29,969 bases of DNA from Branchiostoma floridae (taxonomy: Eukaryota > Chordata > Leptocardii > Amphioxiformes > Branchiostomatidae), in the NCBI RefSeq assembly GCF_000003815.2, contig NC_049992.1, positions 1,622,692-1,652,660 on the forward strand. The letters are read 5' to 3'. Below the pieces are notes generated by a model. It was not told where the DNA came from and made no database searches. It was given only the letters and a program-made list of their open reading frames with translations. Every line of letters starts with the position of its first letter. Within the stretch, counting starts at the first letter, position 1. Positions 11,373-21,716 of the stretch are shown one piece after another. The position numbers and the translations under genes are program-made.

Positions 11373-12951
11373 TCTTACATATTATCAGAATACATCAGGA
11401 TCACAACTTGCATGCTCGGAAACTGGAAAGGCTGAGCTATTTGATAACATAAACGTTGAGAAACAACGACAAAAACACACGTTAACTTGTTTTTCCACGA
11501 GTACGACGCACAGTCGTCTTGTGTCATGCAGCAACAAGTTGTCCAAAGGCACGTCGGTAAATCCTCCTCTTTTACAAGAACACAGCGTCTTCAGGTCGCC
11601 CAATAGTAACGTCCATTTCGAAATCTTTTAAACGCAGCAATTCTTTCTCCATAACGTTGAGAACCACCGACAAACAAACCGAACATCAACCACCCACACT
11701 GACCAGAGAAATTCATTCGGGGACAACCAGGCATCCACTAAACACTGCCCGTAAAGCCGTTGCTAAGAAACTTGAACAAAACAGGTTGCCGGCTTTATGA
11801 TATTGTAATGCGTATTACAAAAACTGCATTAAAATCTTTTGTAAAGTATCAAGTGGCGAACAATGCTAAAAAGATGTCAACAAGCCTCATGGAAACAAAC
11901 ACACATTTTTTTCAGTTTAGTCAGGCGGAAGATTGGAAATACTTTAATAATGGATGAAGCGAATCCTGTTTTAGTGAGATATCTAGGTCAGGGTTTAACT
12001 GTTTTGTTCTCAGGCATGGCAGATAACGGCACAACACAGTGCCGTTACTTCATGCATGTGCATACTTTATACAGCACATACCGCATGGTAACGTGCTGCA
12101 GGACCTTATAGGGTCAGGTTGTACTCAGAAAACGTTCCAAGTTATTTTGTTGATAATGTTTCCTCCTCGTTATCGTTATTTTCAGTATCATGTATATAAA
12201 TCATCTATGAAACTGTTAACAAGGATCTGTACTATGTAGAATTGTTGAGTAATACAATTTATCAATAGCATTACAAGTAAACTACTAGAGTATGTACGCG
12301 CGAAAAGAACAGCCTTCCAACATAGATCTGAAATATAATATCAGTGACATATTGCAGTTAATCTTGACGTAAACAAGGTGAATAATTTATATACAAAACG
12401 CCACGAACTTGGCTAGGTAAACTTTATAACTTTCATATCATTTCCATGTCATTAGACGTGATTTCACCCATAACAAACAGTGAGTGTGAGGACTACCACG
12501 CTGCTGAAACTCCTTACTCGTAAAAATTTCTATTTCATGACATGTAAATTTGTGTGTATGGATAACATTAGCGAGAAAAAATTTCTATCCGTTTCAACAA
12601 TAACGATTTCAACCATACTATCAACCGTACAAAGATGCTGCGAAATGAGCTAATATATATACTGTAGATTGAAAAAATATAAAAAAACGTATACTGTATG
12701 CTAATGTCATAGAATTTCAAGGTCATTTCCAAGGTCAAATAAGAAGATATGAAAGTGCCCAAACGAGGAAATTCAATCTAATCGTTCGCTATAGTATACA
12801 TTTTGTGTTCTTTCATTTGTTTAACTTTTTTGGACACTTTGATTTCATGATAAAGGCAACTTTATCTTTTTAATTCGCATGCTCGCGTCACTTTTGGGGT
12901 TGATGTCATCCATTTAATCAAATCAACATGGCCTAACATGTAAGACTTGCA
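11373..12951. other. Intergenic region between two minus-strand coiled-coil genes
   Basis: Promoter side of the 375-codon ORF and 3' side of the nine-exon gene. AT-rich, with only short unsupported ORFs. TTTAAT at 12913-12918 (ATTAAA on the minus strand) is 34 bp past the stop codon of the nine-exon gene and could be a variant poly(A) signal. Confidence 0.5.
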
Positions 12952-15900
12952 CTAATGTTCCGCCTTAGTCCTAACGGAAGGAGACGACGAACAGCGAGGG
13001 GGTCTCTCGGGCCCGATCGGCTCTTTCCGGGAGACTTCGGGCGCGCTGCCGGGAGCCCGAAGAGGCGCGAGGCGTCTCCGATGATCCACGGAGATTGCCG
13101 AGCCCCAACTGTGACTCAGGCTGCCGATCCCACTGGACTGTCCCGCACGGGAGGACGCAGGCGTCACTTCTGACGGAGACCTGTCAATCAATTTAATACA
13201 ATTCGGTGTTTATTGATCAATATAGGAGACAATGTCTGAATTGAATTTAAAAAAACAACATTGATAAAATCAGAGAAATAAACTGTTGTCAGGCAAAACA
13301 GACAGCAATCGAAATCATTAACAACAAAGGAAATCCAATAAAGGCATGCATGATAACATCTCCTTGTTCAGCAAAAGTGATAGGGGGTATACATTTTATA
13401 TACTCCAACAATAGTAGAGAATAGTTAGAGCAAGACAGAGTTTTACATCAAACCATTTATACCCTAACGTCCGGAGTTCAGCTCAATCTAAAGTCTTTAT
13501 TTTACCCAGCTGCAGGCGGCTTGTTCAGCTGTAACGCCGTTTCTTAGCAAGGTGTGAGTGAACCTCCTTTAAGTTTACCTGCCCATCTCCTCTCTTTGCG
13601 GTGACGTAGTGGGAGACAGCGGGGTCAGCGACCTCTGTCGCCATGGAGACAGGCTCTCGTCAGACCTGAGCGGAACGGCGCTCGCTTCGGAATCCCAGGT
13701 GACGTCAGACCTCCCACCGGATGTAGCAGGCGGCCCACTTCCGGTCCCGAGAGTTGAGCGGCGACTGCCGAAGCCGTGCGACTTGCTGACGCTCCTGCAG
13801 TAAGGACAAACAAAGGGAATCAAGTCGGACTTTAACATTTTTATTTGGATCCAAAATAAGACTTTTCTGTTAGCTATTCTCCCTGTGGGCCTACACGTGA
13901 CGAACATCATACCATCAAGATCCTTAAAGCTTGATATAATTTTACATGACAGACAGGGAAACTTCAGAACAACCACACTTAAGTACATACGATACATAAC
14001 CATACAGCAGAAATAAAGGAAAGATACAACTTCATTTATTACTAAGTTATCTTATTAATAGCAAAGGGACTGAAAATGGAGCCATCACTGACCTTTGACC
14101 GTATGACGTCTGGATCTGTTTGTCGCGCAGGCGCCGCTGGAGAGCCTCGATCTCGCGCAGTTTGAAGTCGAGGGCAGCTTCCAGACGCGCCATCTCCTCC
14201 TCCCGGCTCAGGTCGCCTGGTAACGGTAGGAAGATCATTTTTGTCATCCAGTTGTCTCATCTATTGCTATTTATTCATGTATTCATGAAAAACAAACAGC
14301 TAGGGCTTAATCAAACACAAGTAGCCGTTACAAAGTACTAATGTTAAAAGTTAGGATAAAATTTCAACTCCTTCCTACAGGTACACTCTAAATCATATCG
14401 GGTGACGCCCATCTCCGTTTCCTGAGCCCATGGGCCACACAGGTGTGCAAACAACAATGAAAATTTCTGTCAATCACAGTATTCTATCATTGCAAAGCTT
14501 TGCCATTTTAAAAAAATGTAATTTTTTCCACTCCGTCCGTCTTCTAATGCAAATGAATCGAATAGACAAATCCGTTATCAAGTGAGATATATGTCTTGAG
14601 TCCTCTGTGGCATAAAACGCACGTAGTTCGATTTTCCCGCCAGCACAACGCGAGTTTCCTCACCGTCTTCCGCACAGGTCTCTTCACCTGCAGCTCCTGC
14701 TTCTCCCGCCAGGTGGAGCTCGATCTGCACCTCAATCTGGTTGAACTCCTGCACGCGCATGCCCAGTTCCTTGGCCAGCCGGCTGAGTTCAGAGTTCACG
14801 TCTTCCGTGACCTCCTGCCGGGTCACCTTGGTCTTCTTCCTGTCAAAATTAAGTCACAATCATGACGATCCATTTTTAGTAGTAAAGATTCATTACTCTC
14901 TATAACGATCATCGAAACAACATATATACTTACGCAGTACAAATGTGTTGCAGACAAGACCTTAAGTTCTTCTTCCTATCAAAATCAAGTCATAATCATG
15001 AGGTTTTTATTTTGAGTAGCAAGTATGGATTACTCTAAATGTGTTGCAGGACATGACCATAAGTAAGGGTTGTTTCAAAAAGTAGCGGGCCTTGGGACTT
15101 CATATTAAGTCAGAGGATGGGCGAACCTGTTACCCCCAAACTCCGCTATAAAATTTTGCATGTCGTACACGACTTTTCGATACGGGCACCTTGTTACTTC
15201 TTGGGCTTTTTTGTGGAGTTAACAGCTACACAAGACGAGAATGTGTCACATACTAGTCATGACAAAACTCAAGTCCTGAGCATTCTGGATGAACATCAAC
15301 CTTCATCTTACAAGCCTACCTACGTACCTGCATACCTGGTAAACATGAAGATAGGTAACATTCATCTTATAGTAAAACAAATAAACATTTTGGACCATCT
15401 TGATACCATCTGAAGATTAATCTTCAAGACTTACTTCTTGGGGTCCTCTGATGGGAAGAACTTCCTCCTGAGCATGCGCAGTTCGTGTTTGGCGTGCTCG
15501 GTCTGCATCAGCACCATGGCCAGCTCCTGCTCCGCCTCGCGCACGCGCAGTCGGGCCAGGTCAGTCAGCCGCTGCAGATCCCGGGACTCCTTAACCTGGG
15601 GGTGTTTGTTTGTGTGTTGTTTATTTGTTTGTTTGATCAAAAGGAGAAAAAAACAGAGCAATATTCAAGATTGTACTTTTCAGGTCAGAGTCAAGAAGGA
15701 ATGAAAGAGTCGGAATAGAATTACGTGTTTTTGTCAAGTAAAATGCAGAACAAAGTGAAAGCGCAGATTTTCACCGAGGCATCATTATGCATTGCGGCCT
15801 TATTGCACTTTGTAGTTAACAAGGAACCCGCCAGGTAGCTACACTAAATTAAAGCGTTTTGGAACCATTTAGAACAGCAAACTACTCCACACTACTGCTC

Positions 15901-17897
15901 ATGTTGATGTTTTTGCAGACATGCATATGTCAAGATATACTTCAATTTGGGTCTTTTATCCACTTAGAAAAATTCAGATTCCCGGACGATTGACATGTAT
16001 GTAATAAAAAACGTATAAAAATATTTTAGACGTTATAACTTTCATCTTCCTTACATGCTTGGCGGTCATCCTGCCCTGCCGCTCGTCCAGTTCGAACCGC
16101 ATCCTGTCATATCGGCCCTTCATGTCTGTGCGCAGCTGATGACAGCTCATCTGCACCCCCTGGCGGAGTTCTTCATATCTGCAGCAACAGGTCACCAATA
16201 TCTAAACGTCAGCGTGGTTCCAAATGCGCATGCGCAGCGTGATAAATTGCGGGTGATATTTCAAATTAAAGGCCCCTACGGGGAACATGAATAGATATCT
16301 CGACTGCGACCTTGGTGATGGCCAGTAGCATGCGCACGTTGATCCTTGAACATGCTTGTCTATTTTAACACAGCAACAGAGCGTGTTGCAAATTACATAA
16401 TGTGAACAACATTAAAATGTTACTAGATAAAATGTGTAAGCAAATACAAAAGGTTTACCTTCACATGGTCTAGTATGACAAACTATTGTTCTGTTATTCT
16501 TACTCAACACATTCATATCCATGGTGACCAGCCTCTCCAGCTCTGTCCTCTCACTTGCTACATAATATAATAAAACCTCAGTGTTTGCTACTTTACGACT
16601 AACAATGGTGACAGCCGTCTGGTCCAGGTCCTTGAACTTATTTGTTGCTTTTTGGAATTGAATAGGAAAGAAAAGGCAGAAGAAGACAAAGGTTCAAGAA
16701 CATTATGTTTCCTATTGTAAAGGTAAGCATAAAATTTCCATGCAGGCACCCCAGCCCCATATGTCCCGCTTTGCCCGCCAATCACAAGTATTATGACCCT
16801 CCTCAGGAATGTTAGTGCGTTTCGTACCTTTCCCGCTCTTCTGCTTTCTTGTTCTGCAGCGCCTCCGCCATTTTACCTAGCATGCCATCGTACTCCGCTC
16901 TCAGCTCGGCTACTCGCTTCTCCTGCTGCTCCTCCCAGGTCCGCACTTCAGCCTCGTTCTCAGCCACTTCTTTCAGAGTTTTCTCCGCCTTTTCCTTCTG
17001 GGCTTCCTGTTCCTGAAAATTGGGGATAGAGGTATTCAGGACATATTGCCCTCTGAAGAGAGAAACCAAAGTAGGCAAGAAAATGGCTGAGGATAGAAGA
17101 GTGTGGAAAGCGTTTATTTAGAGGATTAGACTACACGTCGTTGGCCTAAAGGCATCAGGGTAGAGAAGAAGTAGCCATTGTATATTATCAGATATGATTC
17201 CACGATATCCGTACTATCAGGCGGAGGATCCTTTCAACGATTTAATTAGAAAAAATATGCCATTGAAGACTTTTGCCAGAAGTCAAACTTCTACATTCAG
17301 AAACTTCTACGTCAACACGGAAGTGCACTCAATTTAGCTTAAATAAAGAAATGTGGCTTACATATTATATAACTATGGAATCCCATTGACAATGTTCCAC
17401 CACTCCATCAACTTTCATAAATATGCAAACAATTTAGGAGTAAACTAAAGACAAAATAGACGCTAACGTACCAACAGAGAAGCCGACATCGCCTCCTGTA
17501 GGTTTGCCACCACGTTTTGAAACTCTTCGGCCAGCGCCTTGTGCCTTTCCTCCACCTGTCGCTGGGTGTCACTGTTCTGCTCATCCACACCCTGTATCGC
17601 CTTCCTTAGCGTTTCAACCTGCAAAAGTGGAAGTGCAAACAGAACAGAGGGCATCATAAGTCAGACTATAGCTACCTATAATAGCTCTTATATGGAACAT
17701 TGGGTGTATTGCATGGTGTTACTCACTGCAGCACGGTGTGTATTCTGCAGAAAGTGCGTGCAACTAACCATGGCATTTTTAGAAAACAAGTTCAAAGTTC
17801 GTGAGACCAGGGGAATCCCCTGACGTACCTGGATGGCCGCCATCTTGGTTTCACAAGTGGGAGGTACTTTTGTGTTGTACATCCTGCTAAGTTCCAT
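12952..17897 (-). CDS. Nine-exon coiled-coil protein (~468 aa), family not identified
   Basis: Exons in transcription order: 17897-17829, 17618-17472, 17012-16828, 16178-16055, 15595-15435, 14839-14688 (or to 14664), 14216-14093, 13794-13579 and 13180-12952 (TAG). Every border has GT-AG and all phases agree, giving 1407 nt (469 codons). The protein is coiled coil almost throughout (VETLRKAIQGVDEQN, EVAENEAEVRTWEEQQEKRV, YEELRQGVQMSCHQLRTDMK, REAEQELAMVLMQTEHAKHE, REEEMARLEAALDFKLREIE), then a disordered Ser/Pro/Arg-rich tail of ~145 residues with RSDESLSPW and LTPLSPTTSP. No enzyme motif. The start could instead be the MAAIQ methionine in exon 1, which overlaps a YY1-like element. It is transcribed away from caspase-like gene A with 52 bp between start codons. 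A cytoskeletal or ciliary role is possible but unproven. Confidence 0.8.
14831..15065. repeat. Local duplication of an exon's acceptor edge
   Basis: The acceptor side of exon 14839-14688 (cttcttcctgtcaaaattaa on the plus strand, continuing to cacaatcatga) recurs at 14969-15000 as cttcttcctatcaaaatcaa...cataatcatga, including the first ~8 exon bases. A second ~100-bp unit starting aatgtgttgcag is found at 14942 and again at ~15039. Confidence 0.6.
16500..16640 (-). other. Possible pseudo-exon pair inside an intron
   Basis: On the minus strand two similar stretches (aggacctggaccagacggct and aggacagagctggagaggct, each followed by (g)tcaccat) read FKDLDQTAVTIV and ERTELERLVTMD in a continuously open frame. 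The flanking exons (17012-16828 and 16178-16055) join in phase without them, and neither stretch has a border of the right phase at both ends, so I leave them out of the gene model. Confidence 0.35.
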
Positions 17898-17949
17898 GGG
17901 AAGCTAAATCCGGTAGGTAATATTTAAAGCTACGTTGACCAGAATAAAC
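17700..17949. promoter_or_regulatory. Head-to-head promoter of the coiled-coil gene (-) and caspase-like gene A (+)
   Basis: The divergent start codons are at 17897 (-) and 17950 (+), 52 bp apart. The segment holds a kappaB palindrome (17810-17820) and an AAGATGGCGGCC YY1-type element on the minus strand (about 17835-17847), the latter overlapping codons MAA of the coiled-coil gene. There is no clear TATA box. The same arrangement recurs upstream of gene B. Confidence 0.6.
17810..17820. promoter_or_regulatory. Palindromic kappaB-type site upstream of gene A
   Basis: GGGGAATCCCC, inside the larger palindrome CAGGGGAATCCCCTG (17808-17822). It fits the NF-kappaB/Rel consensus GGGRNWYYCC, in the symmetric form typical of p50-like dimers. 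It lies 130 bp before the gene A start codon. Confidence 0.6.
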
Positions 17950-19414
17950 ATGTCGTTTGACTGGCAGGATCAAGATTATGATTACGAAGTCGAACCAGAC
18001 CCGTCTGACTATCTCGACTACGCTGACCATTTCGAAGTCGAACCAGACCCGTCTGACTATCTCGACTACGCTGACAATTTCGAAGTCGAACCAGACCCGT
18101 CTGACTATCTAGACCAAGTTGACGGGTATGAAGACGGACCAGACCTGTATGACTTTCAAGAAGACCTGATTGACGAGTCCCGAACCGAACCAGGCCCCTT
18201 AGAACTGCTTGGGTGCGACGAAGCAGAACTGACTGAAAAAGAACGCCTAAAGACTGAACTAAGACATGAAAGAGAAGCAAAGGGAAGCGCGTTTGCCCTG
18301 TGTCGGAGACTGGAACAGGAGACCGTTAATCTAAAGACCCAGGGAGAAGCTGACAAGAGAGAAATAGAGCGACTGAAAGAGCAGATCGCATCTTCATCCA
18401 ACGAAAACACCAGTTCGTACGACATGAGCCAAGACCCCCGCGGAGTCTGCGTCATCATCAACAACATCCACTTTGAGGACATGGCGGACAGGGATGGGGC
18501 AGAGGGGGATACAGGTAAGGGTCTGGAATTAGGAAAATGGGGAAAGGAGGGAGGAAGGGAGAGAGGGAAGGTTAAAAGGAATGATATACATAGGGGGTAG
18601 GGAGATAGGGAGAGGGAGTGATATAGGGAGAGAGGGATATAGGGAATGATATGGGGGAGGCAGGGAAATAGAGGGAGGGAGAGAGGAAGGGATATAGGGA
18701 GGAGGGAGGACGGACGCATAGAGAAAGGGATAGAGAGTGGAGAGAGCCAGGGAGGGAGGGAGGAAGCAGGGAGATATGACAGAGATTAGAAGTAATTCAT
18801 GTATATATTTTATCACAGATCGTCTCCGAGAAGTCATTGAAGGCCTTGGCTTCACCGTCGTGACCTTCAGTGACCTTGACCATGCCAAGATGGTGGCTAC
18901 TATGAAGGACCAAGGAAAGGCCGACCACTCCAACTACGACTGTTTCGTCTGCGTCATCATGTCGCACGGCACCATGGGAAAGGTCTACTCCTCCGATGAC
19001 GTAGGCATAGATATCTGTGAGCTCATGAAGCCCGTCAATGCTAAGAAATGCCCCTCTCTCAAAGGCAAACCAAAAGTGTTCTTCATTCAGGCTTGTCAGG
19101 GAGAGAAAACCCAGAGAAAGGAAGGCTTTGATGGCGAGTATGACGCCAAACCTGTCCCCTTCATCTGCCACGAAGCCGACTTCTTCCTGGGCCTGGCCAC
19201 GGTCCCAGGCTATGTGGCTAGGCGGGACCAGGACGGGGCTCCATATGTGCACCATTTGGCAAAACTGCTGAAAGATTTCGGCCCAACTCACGACCTGTCC
19301 GCCATCATGGCCATGGTGTGTGACAAAATGAACGACATCCATGACGACAAGTGTGGGTGGATCTCCTCAAACCACAGCACTTTGCGCAAAAAGGTCGTCT
19401 TCAACACAAAGTGA
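17950..19414 (+). CDS. Gene A: caspase-8-like cysteine protease with acidic repeats and coiled coil
   Basis: Exons 17950-18514 and 18819-19414 (phase 1 intron) give 386 residues. The start MSFDW has context aaacATG, the same as paralog C. Layout: three 16-residue acidic repeats (13-60, EVEPDPSDYLDYADHF type); coiled coil about 91-147; caspase domain from 157. Seen motifs: YDMSQDPRG with the S1-pocket Arg164; catalytic His238 in MSHG; KCPSLKGKPKVFFIQACQGE with catalytic Cys281; EADFFLGLATVPGY; and TLRKKVVF at the end. These match caspase-8/10 best. No DED, CARD or Death domain precedes the protease. The substrate loop after VPGY reads VARRDQDGAPYV, lacking the usual GSW/GTW tryptophan. The p20/p10 linker (EGFDGEYDAK) is short but contains Asp residues that could be cleaved. 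An active protease is likely but untested. Confidence 0.9.
17986..18129 (+). repeat. Three in-frame 48-bp repeats in gene A
   Basis: Codons 13-60 of gene A are three copies of a 16-residue unit EVEPDPSDYLDYADHF, nearly identical in DNA (the third diverges at its end). A fainter fourth unit (EDGPDLYDFQEDLIDE) follows. The repeats are strongly acidic, with regularly spaced Tyr in SDYLDYAD. They are absent from B and reduced to scattered acidic residues in C. Confidence 0.9.
18519..18790. repeat. Polypurine tract filling the intron of gene A
   Basis: Nearly all of the 304-bp intron is purine on the plus strand, mainly GGGA, GGAGA and GGGATA units. It could adopt triplex (H-DNA) or G-quadruplex forms. 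The corresponding introns in B (23973-24124) and C (27445-27617) hold GGAT repeats, so the composition is partly shared. The long minus-strand frame here is a low-complexity artefact. Confidence 0.8.
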
Positions 19415-20242
19415 TCCACTTCTGATCAAAGTGGTCGTAACAACAAAACATGGTTTTGGTTTCTACAATTTTCTTTCTTGGCATTGATCCGGTCCAAGGC
19501 ATGAGACACAGATATTTCTTTGCCTTAAATCTACATTAAGATTGTAAATTTCTCAGTTTTTACATGATCTGTTATATCAGTCATGTTGTTCGTATACTAA
19601 ACGATGGCATAGAAGTTAGCTTTGTGTGTCAGAAGTGTACAGTACTTTGTAACCGTGTAAGGTTAGCAGGTGAATGGAAGCTTATCGCATGTAAAATAAG
19701 TTGAAATACACCAAGATTTATGGATTATATTTACACATTGGATTACACTAAACAAACACATTGTAAACGATACTTATCGCAAATATTGTTGGTGGTTCCG
19801 ATATCTAAGGTCACTTTCTGTCAAATACTTATCTATTGCTAGCTGTCTATATCCAACTGAAGGTAAGGTTTTAAACAGCATTTCCTCCAATTCAGGTCTA
19901 AGTCAACTCAAACACAAGTCCATTATTGTACATGGTGTTTGATGGCAACCTTGCCTATGTGTGCTGAAAATAAGCTTAGACATTACATTTCTATACCACA
20001 GGTATTTTGATAGTGAATATATTAGTAACAAACCCATGGTACATTAAGTTCATTTTATTGTTTGCAACGTGAGAACACAACAACGCGAAATCAGCCTTTA
20101 TATGTGCCAAACTCTATATGTGCCAACACTAATACAACAGCAAGGCCGCAGTAATTGTGTTTATGTCATGAGAGAACCAACAACGTGTACACATAACCTT
20201 TGACCCCTTTGTTTGCACCTAAGCAGCCATGTTGTGACGTAG

Positions 20243-20261
20243 GGGGTTCCCCATGACGTCA
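20243..20261. promoter_or_regulatory. kappaB-like plus CRE motif pair, copy A
   Basis: GGGGTTCCCC followed after one base by TGACGTCA (20254-20261). The same pair is at 25618-25636 and 29042-29060. A DR1-like GGGTCAAAGGTTA (minus strand) lies 40-60 bp before each. As they sit in predicted 3' UTRs, a DNA-level enhancer role is only a possibility. Confidence 0.35.
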
Positions 20262-20455
20262 TCGGAGCTGGAGGCACAGTTCATGATACGATAACAAGAT
20301 TTGTCTGAGATTTGAATGATAGATTTTATGATATGCTTCTTCAAGGGCTCATTCATTGTTTGAAGAATTTTGTTATACTTAATCAAAGTAACTATTTTCC
20401 TTGTCATATTTTCCAATGAAATAGCCAGTGACTAACTTTGTCTGAGCTGTTTGCA

Positions 20456-20461
20456 AATAAA
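20456..20461 (+). terminator. Poly(A) signal, gene A
   Basis: AATAAA 1.04 kb after the stop codon, conserved in sequence and position in all three tandem units and followed by a GT-rich stretch. Confidence 0.55.
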
Positions 20462-21020
20462 TGTTTGTGGCTTTATTTACAGCAATGAACTTTTGCCTTT
20501 CTTTACTTCATAAACATTCATTTAGTAGACAACAACAGTAGACCCCCGCCCAGCAAGCAGTGTCACCTCCTGCAGCCTTAAATCACCCAGTATCCTGGCT
20601 ATAGAATGCAAAAATGCCGGAACATCCCGTCATGTCACGTTTTGATACTTCATGTTCTGATACATGATTTATTGGCACGTGAAAATGTTGTTTCATTCCA
20701 CTATCAGTTAGCAACGTCACACACCAAGCCACAAAGCAACGACATGACTACAAAAAAACCCAACTAGGGAAACCTAAGTCCTGCGAACCTTCCCGTACAC
20801 ATAAACTGTAACGCCAGCTTTCCGCTTGAATGAATCAGTACAACAGTAAGCCGAGGCAGGTAAAGGTCACGGGGGCATGTTGGTACAGGAAAGGTCTGCT
20901 CGCCAGATCGACCAAAATAACAGTACATTAGGATAAAAGATCAACTCGATGTAAGTCACAAGGTTTGCTCAGAAAGACAGTTTCAAGTCTTAAATGCCAA
21001 CTCCTTAGCACGTCGGACTT

Positions 21021-21256
21021 TTACACCTCCTGCATTTCCTTCCTTATCGTTTCCACCTGCATAAGTTCATGCGCAAACTGGGGGTAGCGTAACTACCTCC
21101 GATAGCTCGAATATTGTATATTTTGCATAATGGTATTTGACGTGGCATGTTGTGCATTCTACAGAAACTACAGGAAACCAACCAGAACAAGTTGAAATGT
21201 CGTCAGACCAGGGGAATCCCCTGACAACACCTGGATTAGCCGCCATTTTGGTTTCA
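21021..21256 (-). pseudogene. Relic of exons 1 and 2 of the nine-exon coiled-coil gene
   Basis: On the minus strand, 21056-21021 reads acceptor tgcag then VETIRKEMQEV and a stop, matching exon 2 (VETLRKAIQGVDEQ). Positions 21256-21229 read CETKMAA followed by a shifted ATCCAG|GT donor, matching exon 1 (CETKMAAIQ|GT). The spacing and the intron between them, including the kappaB palindrome, resemble the parental 17472-17897 segment. A second exon 1 relic (CETKMAS) is at about 21500-21520. Confidence 0.75.
21211..21221. promoter_or_regulatory. kappaB palindrome, first copy upstream of gene B
   Basis: GGGGAATCCCC within agaccaggggaatcccctga, identical over the full palindrome to the site upstream of gene A, with the AAAATGGCGGC (minus strand) YY1-type element following about 25 bp away as in A. 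Confidence 0.6.
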
Positions 21257-21463
21257 CAGGTAGGAACTGCTTGGACTTGTGAGGCCTTCTAACGGAAGCT
21301 ACATCCTATATATAGTAGTCAAAACCACCTCCGATAGCTCCTATCTTGTACCATGTGTATATTGCATGATATTACATGCTGCGGTACGTGTGTGTTTTGC
21401 AGAAACTGCAACTGATTACCGAAGCACGGGCTGCACAGGTTCAAAGGTCGCCAGCCTGGTCTT

Positions 21464-21474
21464 GGGGAATCCCC
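21464..21474. promoter_or_regulatory. kappaB palindrome, second copy upstream of gene B
   Basis: GGGGAATCCCC in a second, tandem copy (about 21310-21560) of the same promoter segment, again followed by an AAAATGGCGTC (minus strand) element and the ggtttcacaggt motif. It lies 243 bp before the proposed ATG of gene B. Confidence 0.55.
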
Positions 21475-21716
21475 CTGCCTCTATCCGGGCTGTAGACAGG
21501 ACGCCATTTTGGTTTCACAGGTGGGTAAACATCCATGTAACGTTAAGGATTTACCACCCTTCGAACGGACGTTTTTTATATCCTACAGGTGACAATTAAT
21601 TGACGTTGATACGCCAGGATTAGCGTCTTCCGTTTTCTGACAACAAAACTAATAGAACTCGACTCTCCCTGTTCCTTGCTGCAGGTGAACACCAAAACAA
21701 GACGGCCACCCTCGAA

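Larger units (their letters stand above)
19415..20461 (+). other. 3' UTR of gene A ending in a conserved AATAAA
   Basis: The sequence after the stop is shared with genes B and C up to and past a poly(A) signal at 20456-20461 in the context gagctgtttgcaaataaa, followed by GT-rich sequence. The matching signals are at 25846-25851 (B) and 29233-29238 (C). The first ~330 bp differ from gene B at only a handful of positions. No ORF of note. Confidence 0.6.
19415..20975. repeat. Tandem segmental duplication, 3' flank copy A
   Basis: This flank is homologous to 24754-26250 and 28015-29740. Landmarks recur in the same order: gttatatcagtcatgttgtt, cctttgacccct, ccatgacgtca, gcaaataaa; in copies A and C also gaatcartacaacagtargccgaggc and catgttggtacagg. 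Copies A and B are much closer to each other than to C near the stop codon. Confidence 0.85.

Noticed and set aside
15065-15260. Mariner-type terminal repeat (gggttgtttcaaaaagtagc)
   Set aside because: Only a loose resemblance to a mariner end; no matching inverted end or transposase fragment was found nearby.
12952-17897. Identification of the nine-exon gene as an intermediate-filament protein
   Set aside because: YEELRQ looks IF-like, but the conserved rod-end motif (TYRKLLEGEE type) and the usual rod spacing are missing.
17950-18400. A hidden DED or CARD in the N-terminal region of gene A
   Set aside because: The sequence is acidic repeats followed by a heptad coiled coil; there is no six-helix pattern or DED RxDL motif.
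18156-18933. Minus-strand Ser/Pro/Leu-rich ORFs over the gene A intron
   Set aside because: Low-complexity translation of the polypurine tract, open by composition and not by selection.
18797-19342. 181-codon minus-strand ORF opposite the protease exon of gene A, and a 231-codon one at 23986-24681 opposite gene B
   Set aside because: They are antisense shadows of the conserved caspase exons; the sense frames carry all family motifs.
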